DNA from: Collimonas sp. OK412
GTDB taxonomy: Bacteria > Pseudomonadota > Gammaproteobacteria > Burkholderiales > Burkholderiaceae_D
Length of the DNA: 64,000 nucleotides
NCBI RefSeq assembly: GCF_900112135.1
Contig: NZ_FOLC01000010.1
Span: 1 to 64,000, forward strand
Reading direction: 5' to 3'
Shown: positions 1-7,245 of the stretch, piece after piece
Layout: every line of letters starts with the position of its first letter
Numbering within the stretch: the first letter of the stretch is position 1
Program-made: the position numbers and the translations under genes
The notes under the pieces: generated by a model
Told to the model about the DNA's origin: nothing
Database searches by the model: none
The model's input: the letters and a program-made list of their open reading frames with translations, nothing else

Positions 1-258
1 ACCATCGTATTGCTTGATGGCCGTGGTATTGGCCAGGTGCAGAGAATAACCAGCCTCGATGAGACTGTCGACAAGCCAGTACCAGTTATAGGTCGATTCC
101 ACAACAACGCCAGAGAGCTCTGACCGATACGGTTCCAAGGCCGCACAAATCTCGTCCAGATTATTCGGTAATCGCCTGGAATACACGACTTTGTCCGTGT
201 CATCGGAAATGACAATAAAATTGTTGTTCGAATGGAGGTCTATGCCGCAAAATAACAT
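1..258 (-). CDS. IS110-family transposase, N-terminal part (runs off left edge)
   Basis: The minus-strand reading frame beginning with ATG at 258 is open to the window edge and gives 86 residues starting MLFCGIDLHSNN. This is the N-terminal RuvC-like DEDD domain of IS110/IS1111 transposases: the first catalytic Asp is in GIDLHS (residue 7) and the conserved Glu is in VVVEST (about residue 60). The rest of the DEDD domain and the C-terminal serine-containing domain lie outside the window, so completeness and the IS110 versus IS1111 group cannot be judged. Enzymes of this family recombine DNA without the usual DDE chemistry and are guided by a non-coding RNA from the element end. Confidence 0.9.
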   Translation of the reverse strand, partial: MLFCGIDLHSNNNFIVISDDTDKVVYSRRLPNNLDEICAALEPYRSELSGVVVESTYNWYWLVDSLIEAGYSLHLANTTAIKQYDG

Positions 259-340
259 GCCGTTCTCCTTGATAAAGTTGGGTTCGCACCGTTACTTTAT
301 CGCTTGGCGTTTGCCAAGGGGAGGACGGCTAGATGATTAT
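1..340 (-). mobile_element. Partial IS110-type insertion sequence; proposed end near 340
   Basis: The transposase start leaves about 80 non-coding bases (259-340) before the first copy of a palindrome that also occurs at 471-537. The second palindrome carries GGGGT immediately outside CAGAGT, whereas the left arm of the first begins abruptly at CAGAGT (341) with unrelated sequence before it. This would fit the element end lying at about 340. A small hairpin (CTTGGC at 303-308, GCCAAG at 313-318) lies in the leader. The end is an inference; IS110 elements lack long terminal inverted repeats, so it cannot be fixed from one side. Confidence 0.45.
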
Positions 341-383
341 CAGAGTGAACTTTCTGCGCGCTTTTTGCAGAAACTTCACTCTG
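341..383. repeat. Imperfect palindrome, copy 1 (REP-like hairpin)
   Basis: Arms 341-357 and 367-383 pair over 17 bp with one mismatch around a 9-base loop. The right arm reads on into CTGACCCC, matching the right arm of the copy at 471-537. The left arm lacks the GGGGT seen in that copy. The single mismatch is at the same arm position as in copy 2. Confidence 0.8.
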
Positions 384-470
384 ACCCCACTTAGCGGGCC
401 GCGGAGTACCTGCCTCTCATCGTTAAAAAAAGACAAAACCGTGCTGTGCGCCCTGTCTTTCTCCGAATCC

Positions 471-537
471 GTCATATGGGGTCAGAGTCAAGTTTCGCGA
501 TGAAGCGCTGCGAAAGTTGACTCTGACCCCATATGAC
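471..537. repeat. Imperfect palindrome, copy 2 (REP-like hairpin)
   Basis: Arms 471-498 and 510-537 pair over 28 bp with one internal mismatch and an 11-base loop. The core of each arm is GGGGTCAGAGTCAA. The long near-perfect stem with an internal bulge resembles REP/BIME elements mobilised by RAYT transposases or used as IS110 targets. No Y1 transposase is present in the window. It could also act as a transcript end for the gene at 595-861. Confidence 0.8.
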
Positions 538-594
538 TCTCGCCGTGGCGATGTTATGAATGATCGCGCATCTGTCGATCTATGCTTGCCCGGC

Positions 595-861
595 TCAGCC
601 TGCGAGACCCTTGGCCAGCAGCTCGGCCACCAGCTGATTGAGGTCCAGTTCGCGCTCTTTCGCCAGGGTTTGCAATTGCAGCACCAAGGCGCCATTGAGC
701 TTGACGGCAAATGGCACCAGCCCTGCCGCCTGGTCGCGCTTGCGCTGCTCGCGCCGGTCGATCGTCGCCGCATCGCCGCCGCCAAAGGCGGAAGCGCCGG
801 GGGCAGTCATTTTACCCATGAGCTTCTTGGCGTCGCTCTTTGCCATTCCTGTTTTTTTCAT
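595..861 (-). CDS. Small putative ribbon-helix-helix protein
   Basis: An 88-residue protein with a basic, flexible N-terminus (residues 1-45, with RREQRKRD) followed by a short strand (VPFAVKL, about 49-55) and two predicted helices (about 57-72 and 74-87). That strand-helix-helix order is the layout of Arc/MetJ/CopG-type DNA-binding proteins. On the minus strand an AGGGA about 8 bases before the ATG supports this start; an internal ATG at codon 6 is an alternative. Ribbon-helix-helix identity is inferred from secondary-structure pattern only. No toxin partner follows, so an antitoxin role is not supported. Two direct repeats lie upstream (904-920). Confidence 0.6.
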   Translation of the reverse strand: MKKTGMAKSDAKKLMGKMTAPGASAFGGGDAATIDRREQRKRDQAAGLVPFAVKLNGALVLQLQTLAKERELDLNQLVAELLAKGLAG

Positions 862-903
862 GATGGAGATCCCTGTAGATGAACAATACGTGTTGCGCGC
901 AGT

Positions 904-920
904 ATAAGCTGCATAAGCTG
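904..920. promoter_or_regulatory. Direct repeat upstream of the RHH-like gene (possible operator)
   Basis: ATAAGCTG occurs at 904-911 and again at 913-920, a 9-bp period, about 45 bases upstream of the start of the small RHH-like protein. RHH repressors commonly bind tandem or inverted short repeats in their own promoters. The repeats are seen; the operator role is a guess. Confidence 0.25.
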
Positions 921-961
921 ACTCAGGCTGGCGCTGTCCTGTTCACGTCGCCGTCCGGGGT

Positions 962-2224
962 TCACGGATCGCGGGTCACTGCCCCGGCACCCCGCCGGTT
1001 GCCGGCGGGCATCCTCTCCTGGCGCTGCCAGAACCGCAGCAGCGGCACGGTCATCGCCGTCGTCACCAGGGCCATCAGCACCAGCATCGAATACACCGGA
1101 ACCGGCAGGATGCCCAGCTGCAGGCCGATGGTCAGCACGATCAGTTCCATCAGGCCACGGGTGTTCATCAGCGCGCTTATGATCCTGGCATCGCGGTGGG
1201 GGATTCCCGACCAGCGCGCCCCCAGGTAGCTGCCGCCGAATTTTCCCAGGACCGCCGCAACCAGGAACAGCAAGAACCATTGCCAGAAATCGGGCGACTG
1301 CACGCTGCCCAAAGAAACATGGATGCCGGCATAGGCGAAAAAAACCGGCATCAGGATCAGTTCGACAAAACCTGTCACCTGGCGCCGCCAGGCTTGCGCC
1401 AGGTCGGCGTGGCCGCGCAGGACCAGGGCTGCCATCAGGGCGCCGAAAGCGCTATGGAAGCCGATCGCCGCCGTTATCCATGAGGACAGGAGTACATAAC
1501 AGGCCACGCACGCCAATATCGCGGCCGACGGCGCCGTCGTCTTGCCGCGGCTCAGCAAGCTGCGCCAAAGCGGCTTGGCAAGCAGCAGGGAAAACGCGAT
1601 AAACGCAGCCAGCAAGCCCAGGTCGCGCAGGGTGCGGTCGAATGCATAGGTGCCGGCCGCGAAGGCGGCAATCATGGCCAGCAACAGCCAGCCGAGTATG
1701 TCCGTGAGCGTCGCCGCGGCCAGCGCGACGGTCGCCGGATAAGAGTCGGCCATGCGCAGGTCCATCACGATCCTGGCCATCACCGGCACCGCGGATATCG
1801 ATAGCGCCAGGCCGCAAAACAAGACGTAGCCGACGGCGCCGGCATGCGGCGCAATCCACGGCCTGGAGACCAGGCCGATGGCGCAGCCCAGCGCAAACGG
1901 GATAAGCATTCCCAGCAGGGCGACCAGCAGCGGCGCGTTGGCCTGGCGCCGTCCCTGCAGGCTCTTCAGGTCAAGATGCAGGCCAAGCTGGAACATCAGC
2001 AGCACCAGGCCGAGCTCCCCCAGCTGCGACAAGGCCGGCATACTGGCGCTGCTGAACAGGAAACGATATGCATCGATATCGATGGCGCCGAGGACCGATG
2101 GCCCAAGCAGCAAGCCGGCGGCGATTTCTCCGACTACCCGGGACTGGCCCAGCTTTTCTGCCGCAGCCCCGCAGACAAGGGCGGCAAGGACGATGACGCT
2201 GAGTTGCACTAGGAAGATTGGCAT
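962..2224 (-). CDS. CPA2-family cation:proton antiporter (Kef-type membrane domain)
   Basis: A 420-residue integral membrane protein made almost entirely of hydrophobic segments (about 12-13). Sequence marks of the Na_H_exchanger/CPA2 family are VVGEIAAGLLLGP in the second helix (about residues 30-42) and the TLTDILGW segment (about 170-177), whose Asp is the usual ion-binding acid. It ends right after the transmembrane domain with a short basic tail, so it lacks the cytosolic TrkA-N/RCK regulatory domain of KefB/KefC. It probably exchanges K+ or Na+ for protons across the inner membrane. The gene begins 42 bases after the stop of the glycosyltransferase-like gene on the same strand, so the two may be cotranscribed. 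Substrate cannot be told from sequence. Confidence 0.85.
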   Translation of the reverse strand: MPIFLVQLSVIVLAALVCGAAAEKLGQSRVVGEIAAGLLLGPSVLGAIDIDAYRFLFSSASMPALSQLGELGLVLLMFQLGLHLDLKSLQGRRQANAPLLVALLGMLIPFALGCAIGLVSRPWIAPHAGAVGYVLFCGLALSISAVPVMARIVMDLRMADSYPATVALAAATLTDILGWLLLAMIAAFAAGTYAFDRTLRDLGLLAAFIAFSLLLAKPLWRSLLSRGKTTAPSAAILACVACYVLLSSWITAAIGFHSAFGALMAALVLRGHADLAQAWRRQVTGFVELILMPVFFAYAGIHVSLGSVQSPDFWQWFLLFLVAAVLGKFGGSYLGARWSGIPHRDARIISALMNTRGLMELIVLTIGLQLGILPVPVYSMLVLMALVTTAMTVPLLRFWQRQERMPAGNRRGAGAVTRDP

Positions 2225-2266
2225 GCCGGTACCTGGAAATGATTCGCGTGCAAGCGCATCGCGTGG

Positions 2267-3619
2267 TTAGCCGCCGCTTCTTTGCGACGTGGCATCGTCG
2301 TCGGCCATGTACACCGAGCGGTAAGGTTCGCCCCAGCCCAGGTAGTGCGTCAGCAAAGTATCGCTGGTGGCAAGCTGGGGCGGGGTGTTGATGCTCAGGC
2401 AGTCGACGATGTATTGTTCATTCAGCATGCCGGCCTCGCGCAATACCTCGATGGTGTGGAACTGATCTCCTTGGCTGCTGTAGACCGAGGATTTATCGTC
2501 GACGCCGGTGACGCGTTGCCATATCTTTTCCAGCAGCTCGGCGTTTGCGCCCGTATTGCGAAAGCCCATTACTCCAGCGTTCAACTCCCAGCCGCCAATG
2601 TCCTTGGCAAACAGGGCGTCGCGGTTTTCCAGCAAGGGCTCCAGTTTTTTCGCCTGGTTGGTAAACAGCATGTCGGCATCTATCCAGATCACCCAGTCGT
2701 GGTTGGCAATATAGCGCGACAACAGCCAGCTTTTCACCCAGGTTCCGGAAATGTTGCTGTCCAGCGGTTCCGGAATGGCGCGATACACATGGTAGGCGTA
2801 GCCATGGCGATCGCAGTAGCGTTTTACGTTGTGCTCGGAAACGCGGGCGTAGTCGGCGATGTGATGGGTGTATAGCGTGACCAGCGCGATTTTCGCCTCT
2901 GGATTGAAGCTCGATTGCAGTTCGTCGGAAAGGGCCGGGTAGGCCGGCGTCTTCAGCAGCGGCAAGCCGTCGATAAATGCGCCGTTGATTTGCCGCACCA
3001 GCAGGTTTTTCATGCGCTGGTCAAACAGGATGTCGTGGTTCGGTTCGCTGTCGGCCGAGGGCAGGGGAGCCAGGCTGACCATGAAGATGCGGGCGTCGAA
3101 CCATTTCGTGATGCACCAGCTGACGTTGACGTAGCTGTCGCCGATCATGGCGTTGATTTCCAGCACCGGGAATTTCTCCAGCAGGTTCAGTTCGCTCCGG
3201 CCCATTTCATCCCGGATCAGGCCCTTGTGCAAGATGAAGATCATGTCATGCAGGATCTTGCGGTTTTCCGCGGTATTGCGCAGCGCCAGCATGTTGTTCA
3301 TGACGATGCACGGCTCGCCCGACGCGCTGCGGCTGGGGCCTTTGACCACCAGTGCGTCGCGGCCGGCCAGCAAGGTTTCCATCGCCAGCGGATGGAAAAT
3401 GGCGGCATTGCAGTCCAGCAGGAGGACCCAGTCGTTGTCGGCGGCTTGCCGCAATTCCTGCAGCAGCACGTGATAACGGTACGCCTGCCGCAGCATGGGA
3501 TGGGCAATGTGCGCGGTTTCCAGCCAGCGGTGCGGATAACCGAACAGCCTGCAGTAATGCTGGTGGTTGCGCAAAACCTGCGGGTCCAGATGTTCAAACA
3601 CACTGATGCACAAGGCCAT
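2267..3619 (-). CDS. Two-domain glycosyltransferase-like protein (GMA12/MNN10-like C-terminal half)
   Basis: A 450-residue protein with no signal peptide. The C-terminal half (about 240-450) looks like a GT-A nucleotide-sugar transferase: VTLYTHHIADYARV, then WVIWIDADMLF with a DxD metal-binding motif at D314-D316, then NAGVMGFRNT. The N-terminal half repeats this layout in weaker form: HQHYCRLFGY matches HNVKRYCDRHGY, WVLLLDCNAAIF (69-71) replaces the DxD region, and MNNMLALRNT matches NAGVMGFRNT. The second Asp of DxD is therefore Asn in the first half, which may be inactive or structural. A GGGGA 6 bases before the ATG supports the start. Acceptor and donor are unknown; no polysaccharide cluster surrounds it. 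Confidence 0.75.
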   Translation of the reverse strand: MALCISVFEHLDPQVLRNHQHYCRLFGYPHRWLETAHIAHPMLRQAYRYHVLLQELRQAADNDWVLLLDCNAAIFHPLAMETLLAGRDALVVKGPSRSASGEPCIVMNNMLALRNTAENRKILHDMIFILHKGLIRDEMGRSELNLLEKFPVLEINAMIGDSYVNVSWCITKWFDARIFMVSLAPLPSADSEPNHDILFDQRMKNLLVRQINGAFIDGLPLLKTPAYPALSDELQSSFNPEAKIALVTLYTHHIADYARVSEHNVKRYCDRHGYAYHVYRAIPEPLDSNISGTWVKSWLLSRYIANHDWVIWIDADMLFTNQAKKLEPLLENRDALFAKDIGGWELNAGVMGFRNTGANAELLEKIWQRVTGVDDKSSVYSSQGDQFHTIEVLREAGMLNEQYIVDCLSINTPPQLATSDTLLTHYLGWGEPYRSVYMADDDATSQRSGG

Positions 3620-3910
3620 TTTATTTCCCCAATGTTAGGTTGCTCTGGAATGAACGGGAATGCAGCATGTGTGTCGGCATTCAATTTTCCTGGTCGCCGT
3701 GGCATGGCGAATTAACGCCAGCCGCAGCAGCCAGCGCCAATGATAAAACAATAACGGCGGCATGAGTCAAGCCGCGAACGAAGAATATCCGCGCCGCGCA
3801 ACGTAACAATCGGCGGCCGGCCGCCAAGCAGAGCAATTGCATCGCGGCTATCATGATGGGCATTGCGCCGCTGGCGCGAATTGATTAAAACATTCTTGCG
3901 ACGCCATCCT

Positions 3911-4843
3911 ATGCTTCCCATCCTGCTTATTCTCAATCCTTTGTCCGACCAAAGCCTGCAACGCATCGCACAAGGCTTCCAGGTCGTCTATGCGCCCACG
4001 GTGGAGCAGCGCAGCGCCGCCATCGCCAGCCACGCCGACGCCATACAAGCCGTGCTGACCATCGGTTCGATCGGCTTGCATGCCGGCGAAATCGCGGCGC
4101 TGCCCAAGCTGGAGCTGATCTGCGCGCTGGGCGCCGGCTTTGAGAACATCGACGTCGCGGCTGCGCGCGAGCGCGGCATTACCGTGTCCAACGGCGCCGG
4201 CACCAACGATGCCTGCGTCGCCGATCACGCCATGGGCTTGCTGCTGGCGACGGTGCGCGGCATTCCGCAGCTGGGAGTGGCCCTGCACCAGGGCATCTGG
4301 CGCGACGCCCTGCCTTTGCCGCCCAGCGTCTCCGGCAAGCGGCTGGGGATTATCGGGCTCGGCACCATCGGCAAGCAGATCGCGCGCCGCGCCGCCGGTT
4401 TCGACATGACGATCGGCTATCACAACCGTTCGGTCCGCGGCGATGTCCCGTTCGCGTATTTCGCCTCAGTGCTTGAACTGGCCCAATGGGCCGATTTCCT
4501 GGTGGTGGCCACGCCTGGCGGCGCGGGTACCCGCCACATGGTCAACCGCCCGGTGCTGGACGCCTTGGGACCGCAGGGTTTCATCGTCAATATCGCGCGC
4601 GGCAGCGTGATCGATACCGCGGCGCTGGCGCTGGCCTTGCGCGAAGGGCGGGTGGCCGGCGCCGGCCTCGACGTCTACGAGAGCGAGCCGCTGCCGCCGG
4701 CGGAATTGCTGGATTTGCCGAACGCGGTGCTGACCCCGCACGTGGCGGGCTGGTCGCCGGAGTCGGTGGCAGAGACGGTCCGCCTGTTCCTGGAAAACGC
4801 CGGGCGGCATTTTTCCGGGCAAGCGGTGTTGACGCCGGTGTGA
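3911..4843 (+). CDS. D-isomer-specific 2-hydroxyacid dehydrogenase
   Basis: A 310-residue NAD(P)-dependent oxidoreductase of the D-2-hydroxyacid dehydrogenase family, probably reducing glyoxylate, hydroxypyruvate or related 2-oxoacids in the cytosol. The Rossmann motif GLGTIG is at residues 149-154. The catalytic triad is Arg230 (NIARGS), Glu259 (ESEP) and His277 (TPHVAGW), all intact. The ATG at 3911 is preferred because the protein then begins directly with the first beta strand (MLPILLILNP), although an in-frame TTG at 3863 would add 16 residues. No strong ribosome site precedes either. The gene is monocistronic and ends at a strong bidirectional terminator shared with the convergent amino-acid-binding gene. 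Confidence 0.9.
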   Translation: MLPILLILNPLSDQSLQRIAQGFQVVYAPTVEQRSAAIASHADAIQAVLTIGSIGLHAGEIAALPKLELICALGAGFENIDVAAARERGITVSNGAGTNDACVADHAMGLLLATVRGIPQLGVALHQGIWRDALPLPPSVSGKRLGIIGLGTIGKQIARRAAGFDMTIGYHNRSVRGDVPFAYFASVLELAQWADFLVVATPGGAGTRHMVNRPVLDALGPQGFIVNIARGSVIDTAALALALREGRVAGAGLDVYESEPLPPAELLDLPNAVLTPHVAGWSPESVAETVRLFLENAGRHFSGQAVLTPV

Positions 4844-4860
4844 GGCGATGAACGTTCAGG

Positions 4861-4897
4861 CAATAAAAAATCCGGCTTGGCGCCGGATTTTTTATTG
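4861..4897. terminator. Bidirectional rho-independent terminator
   Basis: Perfect 16-bp arms (4861-4876 and 4882-4897) around a 5-base loop, with A-run on the left and T-run on the right, so it can stop transcripts from both the dehydrogenase gene and the convergent binding-protein gene. Confidence 0.9.
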
Positions 4898-4919
4898 CGC
4901 GACTGCCTGACCAAATCTG

Positions 4920-6086
4920 TCAATTCAGGAATTTCTTGTCCTTGGTGATCATGGTCATTTCGACAAATTTCGAACCGCTATGGTTGCTGCCGGTGAAATT
5001 CACGTCGAAGCCGCCGCCGTTATAGTTCTTCATGTTGATGGTTTCCAGCGCCTTGACCAGTTTGGCGCGGGTCAGGTCCTTGCCGGCCCGCTTCAAGCCC
5101 TCGACAAACACCTTGGCCGCGATGAAACCTTCCAGGCTGGAGAAGTTAGGCTCCTTGACGCCGGCTTTTTGCATCAGCTTGATGTATTCAGCCACCACCG
5201 GGGTCGACGAGCTCCATGGGAACGGCACCACCTGGGAAATGACGACGCCTTCTCCATCCTTGCCCAAGGCGTCGGCCAGGGCCTGGCTGCCGACGAACGA
5301 TACGTTATAGAACTGGCCGTTATAGCCGGCCTTGCGCATTTCCTTGATGTAGGCGGCGCAGGAGGCGTAGGCGCTGATCTGGATGACCGCGGCAGGGCGT
5401 TTCGGCAGGATCTTGCCGACGGCTTCCTTGACGTCGGTGCTGTTGCGTTCCACCGTGGCCGCTTCGACCAGTTCCAGGTTCATCTTCTTCAGCGCGCGCT
5501 GCACGCCTTCCAGCCCGGCGCGCCCATAGGCGTCGTTCTGGTAGAACACGGCGATGTTCTTGATGCCGACGTTCGCCAGTTTTTCCACCAGGTGTTCGGT
5601 TTCGTCGAAATAGCTGGCGCGGATATTGAAGACCTGGCGGTTCAGCGGTTCACGCAGCGACTGGGCGCCGGTGACCGGGGCAAAGAACGGCACGCCGGCT
5701 TGCGTGAAAATCGGCAAGGCTGCGTTGCTGGTAGGGGTGCCGACATAACCGAACAAAGCGAACACATCGTCTTTTTCAATCAGGCGCTTGGTATTGGCGG
5801 CCGCCAGGTCGGCTTCGTATTTGTCGTCGGCCTTGATGATTTCGATCTGCCGCCCAAACACGCCGCCTTGTTCATTCACAGAGTCGAAGTACGCCTTGGC
5901 GCCGGCATTCATCTGGATTCCCAGCTGTGCGGCAGGGCCGGAAAATGCCGCGGATTGTCCCAGGATGATTTTCTGGTCGGTGACGCCGGATTCGGCAAAG
6001 CTGGCCGACAGCGGGCTGCAGACGCCGACCGCGATCGGCAGGACGAAGGAGAGCAGGCAGGAAAAAAGACGACGATGAGGGTGCAT
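4920..6086 (-). CDS. Periplasmic branched-chain amino acid-type binding protein (LivK family)
   Basis: A 388-residue periplasmic substrate-binding protein of the type I periplasmic-binding (Leu/Ile/Val) family. A signal peptide (MHPHRRLFSCLLSFVLPIA, cleavage near SASFAES) precedes the conserved opening GVTDQKIILGQSAAFSGPAAQLG, written here only as a landmark: IILGQSAAFSG is the first strand and ligand loop. The ATG at 6086 is chosen because it places the signal peptide at the N-terminus; a longer frame upstream to 6194 has no such sense. No permease or ATPase genes (livHMGF) are adjacent, so this is an orphan binding protein that probably serves a transporter elsewhere. Ligand could be an amino acid, amide or aromatic acid. 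Confidence 0.88.
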   Translation of the reverse strand: MHPHRRLFSCLLSFVLPIAVGVCSPLSASFAESGVTDQKIILGQSAAFSGPAAQLGIQMNAGAKAYFDSVNEQGGVFGRQIEIIKADDKYEADLAAANTKRLIEKDDVFALFGYVGTPTSNAALPIFTQAGVPFFAPVTGAQSLREPLNRQVFNIRASYFDETEHLVEKLANVGIKNIAVFYQNDAYGRAGLEGVQRALKKMNLELVEAATVERNSTDVKEAVGKILPKRPAAVIQISAYASCAAYIKEMRKAGYNGQFYNVSFVGSQALADALGKDGEGVVISQVVPFPWSSSTPVVAEYIKLMQKAGVKEPNFSSLEGFIAAKVFVEGLKRAGKDLTRAKLVKALETINMKNYNGGGFDVNFTGSNHSGSKFVEMTMITKDKKFLN

Positions 6087-6363
6087 GATTGCCACTTTCT
6101 GATATTGATCAAGCGATGCAGCCAGGTAAGCATGAATCATACCTTCCCGTATTGCACCAGCGCGTATTATAGTGATATTGCTTGATGAAAACAAAAGAAG
6201 ACGTGGTTTTGGCGGTAGTTAGGGCTTTTGCCAGTTTACTAAAACAGATCGGCGGTGCTGCTGGACCGTTTCTTCCACTTGGTGATAGCCTTATTGCAAG
6301 CGCATCCGGCGTACATGCCGGCATGCATCGCTAAATCAAGCAATCAATCAACAAGGAACGGGG

Positions 6364-6405
6364 ATGTTTCCAGAATATGCCGGCGGGCAGTTGAACGCAT
6401 GCTGA
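6364..6405 (+). promoter_or_regulatory. Possible 13-codon leader ORF overlapping the phosphatase start
   Basis: AAGGAACGGGG directly precedes an ATG at 6364 that opens a 13-codon frame (MFPEYAGGQLNAC) ending with TGA at 6403-6405, which overlaps the ATG of the phosphatase gene at 6399. The ribosome site is better than the one before 6399, so the short frame could couple translation to the downstream gene. It may equally be chance. Confidence 0.3.
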
Positions 6406-7154
6406 ATTCCACGCACAGCCACGGCGACCTCGGTTTCGAGGCGCTGCGCAATACGCGCGACCTGGGCGGCTATCAGGCGGCGGACGGGCGCCGCATCGCA
6501 ATGGGCCGGCTGCTGCGCGGCGCCAATCCGGGCATGGCGTCGGCGGCGGATATCGACAAGCTCAAGAATTACCGGCTGGACCTGGTGCTGGATTTCCGCA
6601 CCGAGGCCGAGAAGCATGCCGCGGAGACGGCATTTGCGTCCTCTTTCAACTGGGTCTCCGATCCGGTCATGGTCGGCAACCTGTCGGCGGAAGTGCTGCA
6701 GCCTATAGTGAAGAGCGGCGATCCGGAAAACAGCCGGCGGTTCATGATCGATTTTTACCGTGCCTTCCCGGTGCGCTACCAGTCCCAGTTCCGGCGTTTC
6801 CTGCAACGCGCGGAGCAGAACCAGACCATGCTCTATCACTGCACCGCCGGCAAGGACCGCACCGGTTTTGCCAGCGCCTTGCTGTTGTCCGCCCTGGGCG
6901 TCGGCCACGCCGCCATCATCGCCAATTACCTGGAATCGAATCGCCATAACGCCATGGCCAATGCGCAAGCGCTGGCGCAGATGTTCAAGGTTGAATTGCC
7001 GCCGCAGCTGGTGGCGCCGTTGATGACGGTGGAGGCGGCTTACATGGATGCGGCGCTGGCGGTGATCGATGAGGAATACGGCGGCATGGACCGTTACCTG
7101 CGCAAGGTGCTCGGCATTGATATCGAACGGATCCGGAACAACTATCTCGTCTAA
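6399..7154 (+). CDS. Tyrosine/dual-specificity phosphatase-like protein
   Basis: A 251-residue protein of the bacterial Y-phosphatase2/3 group. The opening ALRNTRDLGGYQAADGRRI is typical of the family, DFRTEAE (65-71) carries the aspartate region, and the catalytic P-loop HCTAGKDRTG (147-156) has the nucleophile Cys148 and Arg154 in the CX5R pattern. It probably acts in the cytosol on phosphotyrosine, phosphoinositide or small phosphate esters; the CTAGKDR loop is shared by lipid and protein phosphatases, so the substrate is not defined. Start at 6399 is chosen because the family begins just there; a frame reaching back to 6255 adds low-complexity sequence. It is a single gene convergent with the M13 peptidase gene. 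Confidence 0.85.
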   Translation: MLNSTHSHGDLGFEALRNTRDLGGYQAADGRRIAMGRLLRGANPGMASAADIDKLKNYRLDLVLDFRTEAEKHAAETAFASSFNWVSDPVMVGNLSAEVLQPIVKSGDPENSRRFMIDFYRAFPVRYQSQFRRFLQRAEQNQTMLYHCTAGKDRTGFASALLLSALGVGHAAIIANYLESNRHNAMANAQALAQMFKVELPPQLVAPLMTVEAAYMDAALAVIDEEYGGMDRYLRKVLGIDIERIRNNYLV

Positions 7155-7186
7155 GCGCCGGTCTGGCGCATTCTCCCGCCTGCAAA

Positions 7187-7216
7187 TAAAAAAAGCCACC
7201 GACAGGGTCGGCGGCT
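7187..7216 (-). terminator. Rho-independent terminator of the M13 peptidase gene
   Basis: Arms 7194-7203 and 7207-7216 pair over 10 bp with one G-U pair and a 3-base loop. The A-run at 7187-7194 becomes a U-run on the minus strand, directly downstream of the peptidase stop. Confidence 0.85.
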
Positions 7217-7245
7217 TCCGGATCACGGCACAACGGCTGCGATGT

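Noticed and set aside
3681-3863. Short hydrophobic frame on the minus strand in the gap before the dehydrogenase
   Set aside because: No ribosome site, no likeness to a known small membrane protein, and the region is better explained as divergent promoter space.
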